Shown piece after piece: positions 23,590 to 31,969 of a stretch of DNA of 36,618 nt; the first letter of the stretch is position 1; every line of letters starts with the position of its first letter. The stretch comes from Pseudomonadota bacterium (GTDB lineage Bacteria > Pseudomonadota > Alphaproteobacteria > Rhizobiales > Xanthobacteraceae): NCBI GenBank assembly GCA_023387695.1, contig JAEWHT010000234.1, positions 1 through 36,618 on the forward strand. Reading direction: 5' to 3'. The notes below the pieces were generated by a model. It had not been told where the DNA came from. It did no database searches and saw only the letters and a program-made list of their open reading frames with translations. The translations under genes were made by a program, and so were the position numbers.

Positions 23590-24540
23590 ATGAGCAAGGT
23601 CATCTTGCGCGAGTCTCCGACTGAAATCCCTGCCGCATCTCAAGCGCGGCACGACGTTGTGCCGTCCGGCGACCGGCCCGCCGCCGATGCCGAAATGGCC
23701 CGCGTGCTCGGCACGGTCCCCTTTCGCATGGCACTGGACTCATCCGGCGCGGGCATCGCGCACTGGAAGCACGAGCCGTTGCACGACGTCGTCGAGCCCA
23801 TGAGCCATCATGTGATCATGGCTTACAACGGATCGGTCCAGCGCATGGAACGACGGTCCGGACGGTCTGTCGCGATCGGGACGTTTCGTCCAGGCGCCGT
23901 GATCATCATTCCCGAGGGATCGACCTCGCGGTGGGACATTCCAAAACCCGTCGACGTCGTTCAGCTCTATCTTCCACAGGCGACACTAAAGCGTGTTGCC
24001 GATGAAGCCGAAGCTGGCGGACTGGCCGAACTTCTGGAGCGAACCGCGCATCCCGATCCCGTGACGTCCCGATTGCTGCTGAGTGCCGCGGACGTGCTGG
24101 AAGGAAACGAAGCGCTGGATACGCTGTTCAGGCAGCAACTCATGGACTTGCTGGCGACGCGCCTTCTGGCCGCACACACCGGCTCGCCAAGCGCGATCGC
24201 ACCAACGAGAGGCGGGCTCGCGCCGAAAACGCTGCTGCGCGCGATCGAACGCCTACGCTCGGATAGCGATGCCGACGTTTCGCTCGCAGCTCTCGCGACC
24301 GAGGCCGGTCTGTCGCGCTTTCACTTCTGCCGCGCCTTCAAGGACAGCACCGGGCTTTCGCCGCATGCCTGGTTGCGCCAGCACCGGCTGGAGCAAGCCA
24401 TGAACATGCTCCGCGACACCGACGCGTCGGTCGTCTCGGTCGCGGCAACCCTCGGCTACTCCTCGCAGACGGCCTTCGCTGCGGCGTTTCGAAAACTCAC
24501 CGGCGAATCACCAAGCGATTGGCGACGACGCACGCGTTAG
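23590..24540 (+). CDS. AraC-family transcriptional regulator
   Basis: A 316-residue regulator. The C-terminal HTH pair is VSLAALATEAGLSRFHFCRAFKDSTGLSPHAWLRQHRL and ASVVSVAATLGYSSQTAFAAAFRKLTGESPSDWRR. The N-terminal portion has a short beta region (HHVIMAYNGSVQRMERRSGRSV, then FRPGAVIIIPEGSTSRWDI) typical of a ligand-sensing cupin-like fold. The start ATG at 23590 is supported by GAGCGAAAGTCC. It lies just upstream of, and on the same strand as, the hydrolase-flavoprotein-MBL genes, so it probably controls them. It belongs to the same broad family as the AraC gene at 22172 but is not a close duplicate. Confidence 0.9.
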   Translation: MSKVILRESPTEIPAASQARHDVVPSGDRPAADAEMARVLGTVPFRMALDSSGAGIAHWKHEPLHDVVEPMSHHVIMAYNGSVQRMERRSGRSVAIGTFRPGAVIIIPEGSTSRWDIPKPVDVVQLYLPQATLKRVADEAEAGGLAELLERTAHPDPVTSRLLLSAADVLEGNEALDTLFRQQLMDLLATRLLAAHTGSPSAIAPTRGGLAPKTLLRAIERLRSDSDADVSLAALATEAGLSRFHFCRAFKDSTGLSPHAWLRQHRLEQAMNMLRDTDASVVSVAATLGYSSQTAFAAAFRKLTGESPSDWRRRTR

Positions 24541-24543
24541 CAG

Positions 24544-24571
24544 CAATCGCGCTGCAATCGCGTCAATCGCG
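24544..24571 (+). repeat. Three CAATCGCG copies upstream of the hydrolase gene
   Basis: CAATCGCG occurs at 24544, 24555 and 24564, just after the AraC stop and about 70 bp before the hydrolase start. Spacing is 11 and 9 bp, about one turn of the helix. It might be an AraC-type binding array; it could also be chance in GC-rich DNA. Confidence 0.35.
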
Positions 24572-24638
24572 CTGGGGCAGTGGCGCATGCGGCTCGCTAG
24601 AAATCACGCTGCCCCCACTCCTGAAATGGAAACTGCAA

Positions 24639-25628
24639 ATGTCCTTGATCACATCCGTCAGCCAGCTCGCGTACACCTCGCGGCGAAATATTCTCGCAAC
24701 GACGCTTCTTTACGCGGCATCGTTGACCGTCCGCTCCACCTCGGCGGCAGGCGGCGACGTCAAAACCGCAGCGCTCTCGAGCGGAAAGAACGACGCCGCG
24801 ACCTCCGTCACCACCAGCGACGGCGTAAAGCTCTTTTACAAGGACTGGGGACCGAAGACCGCGCAGCCGATCGTCTTCCATCATGGCTGGCCGCTCAGCG
24901 CCGACGACTGGGATGCCCAGATGCTCTTCTTCCTGGCTAAGGGCTTTCGCGTGATCGCGCATGATCGCCGCGGCCATGGCCGGTCGAGCCAGGTCAGCGA
25001 CGGGCACGACATGGATCACTATGCGGCCGACGTCGCGGCCCTCGCCGATCATCTCGACCTGCGCAACGCCATTCACATCGGCCACTCCACCGGCGGCGGC
25101 GAGGCCACGCGCTATGTGGCGCGTCATGGCCGCGATCGTGTCGCCAAGCTGGTGCTCATCGGCGCAGTGCCACCCCTGATGCTCAAGACCGAGGCCAATC
25201 CTGGTGGATTGCCGCGCGAGGTGTTCGATGGCCTGCGCCGGCAGCTCGCAGCCAGCAGGTCGCAATTCTACCTCGAATTCGCGAGTGGTCCCTTCTACGG
25301 CTACAATCGTCCGGGCGCGGAGCCTTCGCAGGCCGCGATCTGGAACTGGTGGCGTCAAGGCATGATGGGCAGCAGCAAGGCCCATTACGACGGCATCAAA
25401 GCCTTCTCCGAGACCGACTTCAGCGAAGACCTGAAGGCCATCACCGTGCCGACGCTCGTCCTGCACGGCAGCGACGACCAGATCGTCCCCGTTGCCGACT
25501 CGGCGCCGCTGTCGGCCCGGCTTCTGAAGCACAGCACCTTGAAGATCTACGACCTGCTGCCGCACGGCGTCTGCACGACGCATCCCGACATCGTCAACGC
25601 CGACCTGCTCAAGTTCATCACGGCGTAG
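24639..25628 (+). CDS. Alpha/beta hydrolase, non-heme chloroperoxidase/esterase type
   Basis: A 329-residue protein. The catalytic set is visible: Ser150 in GHSTGG, Asp in HGSDDQIVP, and His in LLPHGVCTTHPD. HHGWPLSADDWDAQM and AHDRRGHGRSSQ mark the cofactor-free chloroperoxidase/arylesterase branch. The first 40 residues are an extra N-terminal leader with RR (TSRRNILATTLLYAASLTV), suggesting Tat or Sec export, which is unusual for the family. ATG 24639 is chosen; the frame runs on upstream but overlaps the AraC gene. It is the first of a three-gene set with the flavoprotein and MBL hydrolase. Confidence 0.87.
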   Translation: MSLITSVSQLAYTSRRNILATTLLYAASLTVRSTSAAGGDVKTAALSSGKNDAATSVTTSDGVKLFYKDWGPKTAQPIVFHHGWPLSADDWDAQMLFFLAKGFRVIAHDRRGHGRSSQVSDGHDMDHYAADVAALADHLDLRNAIHIGHSTGGGEATRYVARHGRDRVAKLVLIGAVPPLMLKTEANPGGLPREVFDGLRRQLAASRSQFYLEFASGPFYGYNRPGAEPSQAAIWNWWRQGMMGSSKAHYDGIKAFSETDFSEDLKAITVPTLVLHGSDDQIVPVADSAPLSARLLKHSTLKIYDLLPHGVCTTHPDIVNADLLKFITA

Positions 25629-25671
25629 CCGGCACCTTCATCGCAACCACCTCAACCAAGGAAACATCAAC

Positions 25672-26868
25672 ATGCGCATCGTCATCATTGGCGCCGGCTT
25701 CGCCGGCATGTATGCAGCTCTTTCCGCCGCCCGCCTTCGCGACATCCAGGGTGCTTCGCCAGAGAAGCTGGAGATCGCGCTCGTTGCGCCCGAACCGACG
25801 CTTGTCGTGCGCCCGCGGCTCTATGAGCCGAGACCCGAAACCTTGACGGCTCCGCTCCTGGACGTGCTGAAAGCGATCGACGTCGTCTATATCCAGGGCC
25901 GTGTCGACGCGATCGATACCAAATCCAAGGTCGTCGCGATCGCAGAGAGCAGGAAGAAATTGTCCTATGACCGGCTGGTGGTCGCCACCGGCAGTCGGTT
26001 GTTTCGCCCGAACGTCCCCGGCCTTGCCGAGCACAGCTTTAGCGTCGACCAGCTCGACGACGCCGTCGCACTTGATCGTCACCTGCATAGCCTGGCGAGG
26101 CGCCCAGCCTCAAAGGCGCGCAATACCGTTGTCGTCGCCGGCGGCGGTTTCACCGGGATCGAAGCCGCAACCGAGATACCATCGCGCCTGCGCAAAATTC
26201 TCGGCGACGACGCGCAGTTGCGCGTGGTCATTGTCGACCGCAACGAGGCAATCGCTCCCGACATGGGCGCAGGCCCTCGCCCCATCATCCAGGATGCGCT
26301 GCGCAAGCTCGGCATCGAGACCCGGCTCGGCGTCGGCGTCGCCTCACTCGACAAATCCGGCGTCACGCTGTCCAGCGGTGAGCACATCGAATGCGAAACC
26401 GTGATTTGGGCCGCCGGCATGCGCGCCGCTCCCTTGACGGCGCAGGTCCCGGCCGAGCGCGACCAATTCGGCCGACTGCTGGTCGACCGAGACCTTCGCG
26501 TGCCATCGGTGAATGGCGTCTTTGCCACCGGCGATGCCGCCCGAGCCGCCTGTGATGACGTCGGCAACTACGCACTGATGTCGTGCCAGCATGCGACCCG
26601 GATGGGTGCCTTCGCCGGTAACAACGCCGCCGCTGAGCTACTGGGCGTGCCGACCAGGCCCTATCACCAGAAGGCCTATGTCACCTGCCTCGACCTCGGC
26701 GAAGCCGGCGCGCTGTTCACGCGCGGCTGGGAACGCACAGTCGAAATGGTCGGCGACGTCGCCAAGAAGACCAAGCAGGAAATCAACACCGTCTGGATCT
26801 ATCCGCCCAAGGCCGAGCGCGCCGCGGCCCTTGCTTCGGCCGATCCCGAGCGCGTCACCGCTCTCTGA
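25672..26868 (+). CDS. NAD(P)/FAD-dependent oxidoreductase, NDH-2-like
   Basis: A 398-residue pyridine nucleotide-disulfide family flavoprotein. The FAD-binding GxGxxG is at residues 7-12 (IIGAGFAGMYAAL), the second Rossmann GxGxxG in VVAGGGFTGIEAA binds NAD(P)H, and the ATGD motif is in NGVFATGDAARA. YDRLVVATGSRLFRPNVPG is typical of NDH-2/FSP1-like proteins. There is no paired redox-active Cys motif. The C-terminus ends without an obvious membrane helix. The ribosome binding site is AAGGAAAC. It lies 43 bp after the hydrolase and 37 bp before the MBL gene, consistent with one operon. The electron acceptor is unknown; a quinone is plausible. Confidence 0.9.
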   Translation: MRIVIIGAGFAGMYAALSAARLRDIQGASPEKLEIALVAPEPTLVVRPRLYEPRPETLTAPLLDVLKAIDVVYIQGRVDAIDTKSKVVAIAESRKKLSYDRLVVATGSRLFRPNVPGLAEHSFSVDQLDDAVALDRHLHSLARRPASKARNTVVVAGGGFTGIEAATEIPSRLRKILGDDAQLRVVIVDRNEAIAPDMGAGPRPIIQDALRKLGIETRLGVGVASLDKSGVTLSSGEHIECETVIWAAGMRAAPLTAQVPAERDQFGRLLVDRDLRVPSVNGVFATGDAARAACDDVGNYALMSCQHATRMGAFAGNNAAAELLGVPTRPYHQKAYVTCLDLGEAGALFTRGWERTVEMVGDVAKKTKQEINTVWIYPPKAERAAALASADPERVTAL

Positions 26869-26905
26869 ACGACCCGCCACCAACCCCCTTCAACAGGAGA
26901 CCAAC

Positions 26906-27817
26906 ATGAATCTGCACAACGCTTCCATGACATCGAAACCCGAAGAGCTCGTTCCTTCGCGCTACGCGCTGCGCATCGGCGAGATCGACGTTCTGGTGGT
27001 CAGCGACGGCGTGCTGCCGCTGCCGACCACGATGCTGGCGCACAATGCCGACCCGGCCGTCCGGGCCAGTTGGCTCAACCACATGTTCCTGCCGCCGGAC
27101 GCTTTCGACTGGGCGCTGAATGCCGTGATGGTGCGAAGCGGTGACAAGACCATCCTCATCGACGCCGGACTGGGGTCCGATCCAGACTTGCATCTTCCGC
27201 GAGCCGGGCAGTTGATCAAACGGCTGGAGGCAGCCGGCATCGATCTCGCCTCCGTAACCGACCTGGTCCTGACCCATATGCATATGGACCATGTGGGAGG
27301 GCTATTGGTCGACGGCGTGAAAGAGCGGCTGCGCAAGGACCTGCGCATCCACGTGGCTGCGGCCGAGGTCAAGTTCTGGGAGTCACCGGATTTCACCCAC
27401 ACCAACATGCCGCAGGGATTCCCGGACGCGCTTCGCGCCGCCGCCAAGCGGTTCGTACAGGAGTACGGCAGCCAGATACGGCAGTTCGAAGACGAACACG
27501 AAGTTGCGCCGGGAGTCGTCGTCCGTCGCACCGGCGGTCACACGCCCGGACACAGCGTCGTTCGCGTGGCGTCCGGCAAGGAAGCGCTGACATTCGCGGG
27601 CGACGCCGTGTTCGCTGTCGGGTTCGACCAGCCCGAATGGCACAACGGCTTCGAGCACGATCCCGAGGAAGCGGCGCGCGTTCGCATCCGTCTCCTGCGT
27701 GAGCTCGCTGAGAGCGGCGAGCTGCTTGTGGCAACGCACATGCCGTTCCCATCCGTCGGCCACGTCGCGCGTGCCGGCGATGTCTTCCGCTGGGTGCCGG
27801 TGTTCTGGGACTTCTGA
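26906..27817 (+). CDS. MBL-fold metallohydrolase
   Basis: A 303-residue cytosolic protein of the metallo-beta-lactamase superfamily. The motif THMHMDHVGG supplies HxHxDH, GGHTPGHSVVR the next His, FAGDAVF the bridging Asp, and ATHMPFPSVGHV the final His, so a complete dizinc site is present. The overall form resembles AHL-lactonase and quinolone-response-type hydrolases of this length. ATG 26906 follows CAGGAGACCAAC; the frame extends further upstream only as a shadow of the flavoprotein gene. The gene closes the hydrolase-flavoprotein-MBL set. The substrate is not determined; lactone, ester or thioester hydrolysis are options. Confidence 0.9.
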   Translation: MNLHNASMTSKPEELVPSRYALRIGEIDVLVVSDGVLPLPTTMLAHNADPAVRASWLNHMFLPPDAFDWALNAVMVRSGDKTILIDAGLGSDPDLHLPRAGQLIKRLEAAGIDLASVTDLVLTHMHMDHVGGLLVDGVKERLRKDLRIHVAAAEVKFWESPDFTHTNMPQGFPDALRAAAKRFVQEYGSQIRQFEDEHEVAPGVVVRRTGGHTPGHSVVRVASGKEALTFAGDAVFAVGFDQPEWHNGFEHDPEEAARVRIRLLRELAESGELLVATHMPFPSVGHVARAGDVFRWVPVFWDF

Positions 27818-27843
27818 TCGGTCACCGAGCAGGATGAACTGGG

Positions 27844-27874
27844 GCGCGCGCTCACGGGACAAGTGAGGGCGCGC
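27844..27874. terminator. Bidirectional hairpin between converging genes
   Basis: GCGCGCGCTCAC (27844-27855) and GTGAGGGCGCGC (27863-27874) pair with one mismatch around a 7-base loop. The hairpin lies between the converging MBL and Tat-hydrolase genes and could terminate both. No U-tract is evident. Confidence 0.55.
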
Positions 27875-27920
27875 TTCGGCTCAGCGCCAGGTCTGCGCCT
27901 CCGAGACGTTTACCGCGCTT

Positions 27921-29180
27921 TCAATGCCCTTCGGAGAACGACTTGAGATAATCGTCGATCGGCGCAGTCCAGAGGTCGGGATAGTGAATGACGTTGTGCC
28001 CGACATCACTTGGTGCATCGAACGCAATGAACGTCCCCTGCCCGCCCGTTTTCTGGAAGGCTGCGAAATTCTTCCTGCTGTGGTCCAGCGAATAATAGAT
28101 GTCGCCCTGGCCGTAGAGCCAAAGCGTTGGATGACCATAGCGCGCGCCACGTTCGAACAGCGTTTGATTGACGAGTTCGGCGCCAGGATATTTTTCGCCA
28201 AACCAGCCGCCAACAAAGTTGACGACGCCCAGAGTTTGCTCCGGCCGCATCCCGGCATACGCGACCGCCAGCGCGCCGCCTCGTGACTGTCCGCCGATCA
28301 GGACGGGACCGGGAGCCACATCAGCACGGCGACGAAGGACGGCAATCGCCGCGTCGATATCGGCCAAAGCGCGGTCCGCTCCCTCCAGCGCCTTGTCGAG
28401 ATCGCCGAAGCTGTTGCGCTCCTCTTCATAGCGCCCGTCAGACTTTCCGCGCCCGCGACGCTGCGGAAAGGCAACCAGCCATCCTCGCGCATTGAGATAA
28501 TCGGCTATCTCGAGCGAAGCCCATGTCAACTTGGCAAGGCCCGGAGTTGCATTTCTGCCGATCGAGCCATGATTGAAGACCGCGAGAGGAAACGGCCCAG
28601 GCCCGGGAGGCCTAAAAATGACGGCTTCCAGCCTGATCGGATTGCCACCTTCCAGCAAATCCGTTTGCAGCAATTCCGACGTACCGCGAGACCATGTGAC
28701 AGAAGCGGCCGGTCTGACCAGGTCGACCAGATTCGCTCTGCTCATGGTCGCACGGGCGATCCTGTTGCTCTTGTAGAAGCCGTTCAGCCGCCCGTCGTCG
28801 TCCATCTCGTAGATCGCGGTGAACAGGGGCGCCTTGACGGTGAGCGTACGCCCGGAGACGGTCGCGTCCAGGCGCCACCACCGCGCGCGGATGCCGGTGT
28901 AGAGATTATCCGCCTCGGCATAGACCATGCCGACCGCGCCATCCTCGCCGACGCGTTCGACCAGCAGGATGTGTTTGAGATCGTTATTCCAGGCTCCGGT
29001 CCAGACGCCGCTCCAGCGCCGCTGCTCATCCGTGGGCGATGTCGGAACAAGGGCAACGTGGACGTCCGAAGGAAGCGGCACACCATCGACAATGAGATCG
29101 GCTGCCTCCGCGGCCGATGCGACCAACGGCCAAGTCGCTGCCGTGGTCCCCAAAAGCGTGATGAAATCTCGCCTTCGCAT
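27921..29180 (-). CDS. Tat-exported alpha/beta hydrolase (dienelactone hydrolase/prolyl peptidase-like)
   Basis: A 419-residue protein with a twin-arginine leader MRRRDFITLLGTTAATWPLV, cleavage near ASAAEAA. The C-terminal half (from about 210) is an alpha/beta hydrolase with nucleophile elbow GGQSRGGALA, oxyanion block FNHGSIG and a C-terminal His in DVGHNVIHYP. The middle (about 45-160) is a separate beta-rich domain (LKHILLVERVGEDGAVGMVYAEADN...), perhaps a substrate-binding lipocalin-like part. The leader is of the kind seen on many binding proteins in this group, here on a hydrolase. ATG 29180 follows GCGGAGGCAGC. The substrate is unknown. Confidence 0.86.
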   Translation of the reverse strand: MRRRDFITLLGTTAATWPLVASAAEAADLIVDGVPLPSDVHVALVPTSPTDEQRRWSGVWTGAWNNDLKHILLVERVGEDGAVGMVYAEADNLYTGIRARWWRLDATVSGRTLTVKAPLFTAIYEMDDDGRLNGFYKSNRIARATMSRANLVDLVRPAASVTWSRGTSELLQTDLLEGGNPIRLEAVIFRPPGPGPFPLAVFNHGSIGRNATPGLAKLTWASLEIADYLNARGWLVAFPQRRGRGKSDGRYEEERNSFGDLDKALEGADRALADIDAAIAVLRRRADVAPGPVLIGGQSRGGALAVAYAGMRPEQTLGVVNFVGGWFGEKYPGAELVNQTLFERGARYGHPTLWLYGQGDIYYSLDHSRKNFAAFQKTGGQGTFIAFDAPSDVGHNVIHYPDLWTAPIDDYLKSFSEGH

Positions 29181-29377
29181 GCTGCCTCCGCAGAACCTCT
29201 GCGTCTGCGCATTGCCGCCATGGTGACATCGTGCCGGTGTTTTGCCCGACGTGTCAACTTTCCCGGTGTACCGGAGGTCATAGCGGAGCCGCGCCGAAAA
29301 CCCCTTGTCCATCAAGGCGCGTTCTACTGTGCATGGGGTTGTTTTCGAACTCTCTGCGCTGGGCCAGAAAGAAAAAT
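29181..29377. other. Intergenic region with probable dispersed-repeat remnants
   Basis: 197 bp between two same-strand genes. Sequence such as GTGTTTTGCCCGACGTGTCAA (29236-29256 region) and TGTGCATGGGGTTGTTTTCG (29329-29348 region) looks like short segments I recall as recurrent between genes in Bradyrhizobium, and the frame reading LSALGQKEKF (29358-29387) has the same feel. This is memory-based and unverified. No terminator with a clear stem is seen. It should contain the promoter of the Tat-hydrolase gene. Confidence 0.3.
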
Positions 29378-30439
29378 TCAGTCCGCCTGCAAAATCTCGG
29401 CGATCGCAGCGCCGGCTGCGATGGTGCCGAGCTTGCCGCCGACATCGCGCGTCGCCCTGCCCTCGCCGATCGATTTCGCCACCGCCGCCTCGATTGCACG
29501 CGCTGCTTCCTCGTAGCGAACGGCGCCGCTTCTCTCGCCATGCCAGCCGAGAAGCAGCGCGGTCGAGAGGATCAGCGAGACCGGGTTGGCAACGTCCTGC
29601 CCTGCGATGTCGGGCGCAGAGCCGTGCGCGGCCTGCGCCATGGCGTAGCGGTCGCCGACATTGAGCGAGCCGCCGAGGCCGAGGCTGCCTGAGAGCTCTG
29701 CGGTGAGGTCTGAGAGGATGTCGCCGAACATGTTGGTCGAGACGATCACATCGAAGCGATCAGGATTGCGCACCACATGCGCCATCATGGCGTCGACGAG
29801 GATGTCGTCGACGTCGAGGCCGGGATAGTCTTTCGCCGCCACGCGGCAGATGTCGAGAAACATGCCGTCACCGATCTTGAGCACATTGGCCTTGTGCACG
29901 ATGGTGAGATGCTTGCGCCGCTTCATCGCCAGCCGACAGGCCGCGTGCGCGATGCGCTCGCAGCAGAGCCGCGTGATCCGGCGCAGCGAGATCACGACAT
30001 CAGGCGTGACCAGCATTTCGCCGTTGCCCTGCTCCATGTTGCGGTCGGCGTAAAAGCCCTCGGTGTTCTCGCGGACGACGACGAGGTCGAAATCGCCGAG
30101 CCGGCCGGGCCGGCCCGCATAAGTGCGCGCAGGCCTGATGTTGGCGTAGAGGTCGAGATTCTTGCGGAAGTGGCGCGACGGGTTGATCTCGCCATGCGCC
30201 TCGTCCTTGAAGTCGAAGGTCGCGGTCGGCCCGAGGATCAGGCCGTCGGCGGCGCGGACGGTGTCGAGCAGTTCGGGTCGCACCGTGGTTCCGAATTGCT
30301 TCAGGCTCGCGTGCCCGACCGCATGCTCCTCGAGCCGCAGGTTGAGCTGGAAGCGCTCGGACGCCGCGCGCAGCACGCCCGACGTCGCGGCCGTGATCTC
30401 CGGTCCGATGCCGTCTCCCGGCAGAACGACGATGTGCAT
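29378..30439 (-). CDS. Isocitrate/isopropylmalate dehydrogenase family protein
   Basis: A 353-residue NAD(P)-dependent beta-hydroxyacid oxidative decarboxylase. The N-terminus MHIVVLPGDGIGPEI is the family signature, followed by NIRPARTYAG (substrate Arg region), ENTEGFYAD, HKANVLKIGDGMFLD (catalytic Lys), and DAMMAHVVRNPDRFDVIVSTNMFGDILSDL (metal Asp residues). AHGSAPDIAGQDVANP is the adenine-binding loop. It resembles both isopropylmalate and tartrate-type dehydrogenases, and no leuC/leuD or icd neighbour helps to choose. ATG 30439 follows AGGGGGATCACC. It is divergent from the MFS exporter gene across 88 bp with a shared regulatory region. Confidence 0.9.
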   Translation of the reverse strand: MHIVVLPGDGIGPEITAATSGVLRAASERFQLNLRLEEHAVGHASLKQFGTTVRPELLDTVRAADGLILGPTATFDFKDEAHGEINPSRHFRKNLDLYANIRPARTYAGRPGRLGDFDLVVVRENTEGFYADRNMEQGNGEMLVTPDVVISLRRITRLCCERIAHAACRLAMKRRKHLTIVHKANVLKIGDGMFLDICRVAAKDYPGLDVDDILVDAMMAHVVRNPDRFDVIVSTNMFGDILSDLTAELSGSLGLGGSLNVGDRYAMAQAAHGSAPDIAGQDVANPVSLILSTALLLGWHGERSGAVRYEEAARAIEAAVAKSIGEGRATRDVGGKLGTIAAGAAIAEILQAD

Positions 30440-30527
30440 GGTGATCCCCCTTCGAGAGCAGCGCCTGACCTTCGCGCATACAATGCATGCAAGCATATGC
30501 CTGTGGAAGCTGCCCCAAGCGTAGTAC

Positions 30528-31964
30528 ATGCCAGAGATCATCGAAGCCAGATCGCCGGAGCAAAGCGCTGAGGCAATGACAATCACGTTACCTGCCGCTG
30601 CGCGCGAGCCCGAACACCCCAAAGCCGATGGCCTGCCGGCCGAACAGCGGCGGTGGGCGATCGCTGCGATCTTCACGGCGCTGGCGATGGCCTCGCTCGA
30701 CACCGCGATCGCCAACATCGCTCTGCCCGCCATCGCCGCCGATCTGCATGTCAGCCCGGAGCAGTCGGTCTGGGTGGTCAACGTCTACCAGATCGCGCTG
30801 GTGGCGACGCTACTGCCGTTAGGCGCGCTCGGCGAGATCGTCGGGCACCAGCGCATCTATCTCGGCGGCCTCGTGCTGTTCACCTTCGCGTCGCTGCTAT
30901 GCGCCGTGGCGTGGTCGCTCGACAGCCTGCTGGTCGCACGTACGCTGCAGGGCCTGGGCGCCAGCGGCATCATGAGCGTCAACACCGCGCTGGTGCGCTT
31001 CGTCTATCCCGGGCGGATGCAGGGCCGCGGCTTCGGCCACAACGCGCTTGTGGTCGCGACCGCCTTCACGTTCGGCCCCTCGATCGCGTCCGCCATCCTC
31101 GCGGTCGGCCCGTGGCCGTGGCTGTTCGCGGTCAACATCCCGTTCGGTATTGTTGCGACCGCCATCGGCTTTGCCATGCTGCCGAAGACGCCGCGCGCCG
31201 ATCACGGCTTTGATTTTCTCGGCGCGCTGCTCGCGGCCGTCTGCCTCGGCCTGTTCATCACCGGCATCGGCAGCGCCGCGCATAATCTGTCGCCGATTGT
31301 CGTGGGCGTCGAGCTGGTCACAGCGCTGGCGCTCGGCTTCATCCTGACGCGCCGCCATGCCGATCACCCCGCGCCGATGCTGCCGATCGATTTGTTCAGC
31401 CGGCCGATGTTCGCGCTGTCGGCAGCGACCGCGGTGTGCTCCTTCGCCGTGCAAGGCCTCGCCTTCGTTTCGTTGCCGTTTTATTTCGAAGACGTGCTGG
31501 GACGCTCGCAGGTCGAGACCGGCTTCTTCATGACGCCGTGGCCGCTGGTGGTCGGCATCATGGCGCCGATCGCAGGCCGCCTCTCCGATCGTCATCCGGT
31601 CGGCCTGTTGGGCGGCATCGGTCTCATCCTGCTCGGCCTCGGCATGGCGCTGCTCGCACTGCTTCCGGCTAGCCCCAGCATTCCCGATATCGTCTGGCGC
31701 ATCATGATCTGCGGCATGGGCTTCGGCTTCTTCCAGGCGCCGAACATGAAGGCGATCATGGGAAGCGCCCCGCCGCATCGCGGCGGCAGCGCCTCGGGCA
31801 TCGTCGCCACTGCGCGGCTGACGGGACAGACGACGGGCGCTGCGCTTGCCGCGGCGTGCTTCGCGCTCGCCGGCCACAACGGCGCGACCGTTGCGCTGGC
31901 GCTAGGCGCAGGCTTTGCCGCACTCGGCAGCGTGATGAGCTTCTTGCGATTAGCGGTGAAGTAG
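30528..31964 (+). CDS. MFS transporter, DHA2 (EmrB/QacA) family
   Basis: A 478-residue inner-membrane drug:H+ antiporter-like protein with about 14 hydrophobic segments. The opening LDTAIANIALPAIAADLHVSPEQSVWVVNVYQIALVATLLPLGALGEIVGHQRIYL includes the DHA2 motif D1 and motif A. The motif-C-type region is near GFGHNALVVATAFTFGPSIASAIL. The start at ATG 30528 has no strong ribosome binding site; ATG 30576 is an alternative. It is divergent from the dehydrogenase gene. The substrate is unknown; organic acids or small toxins are exported by relatives. Confidence 0.9.
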   Translation: MPEIIEARSPEQSAEAMTITLPAAAREPEHPKADGLPAEQRRWAIAAIFTALAMASLDTAIANIALPAIAADLHVSPEQSVWVVNVYQIALVATLLPLGALGEIVGHQRIYLGGLVLFTFASLLCAVAWSLDSLLVARTLQGLGASGIMSVNTALVRFVYPGRMQGRGFGHNALVVATAFTFGPSIASAILAVGPWPWLFAVNIPFGIVATAIGFAMLPKTPRADHGFDFLGALLAAVCLGLFITGIGSAAHNLSPIVVGVELVTALALGFILTRRHADHPAPMLPIDLFSRPMFALSAATAVCSFAVQGLAFVSLPFYFEDVLGRSQVETGFFMTPWPLVVGIMAPIAGRLSDRHPVGLLGGIGLILLGLGMALLALLPASPSIPDIVWRIMICGMGFGFFQAPNMKAIMGSAPPHRGGSASGIVATARLTGQTTGAALAAACFALAGHNGATVALALGAGFAALGSVMSFLRLAVK

Positions 31965-31969
31965 GACCG

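Noticed and set aside
28569..29516. A 315-codon plus-strand frame opposite the Tat hydrolase
   Set aside because: It is antisense, without a ribosome binding site or family likeness; the minus strand has a Tat leader and a complete hydrolase.
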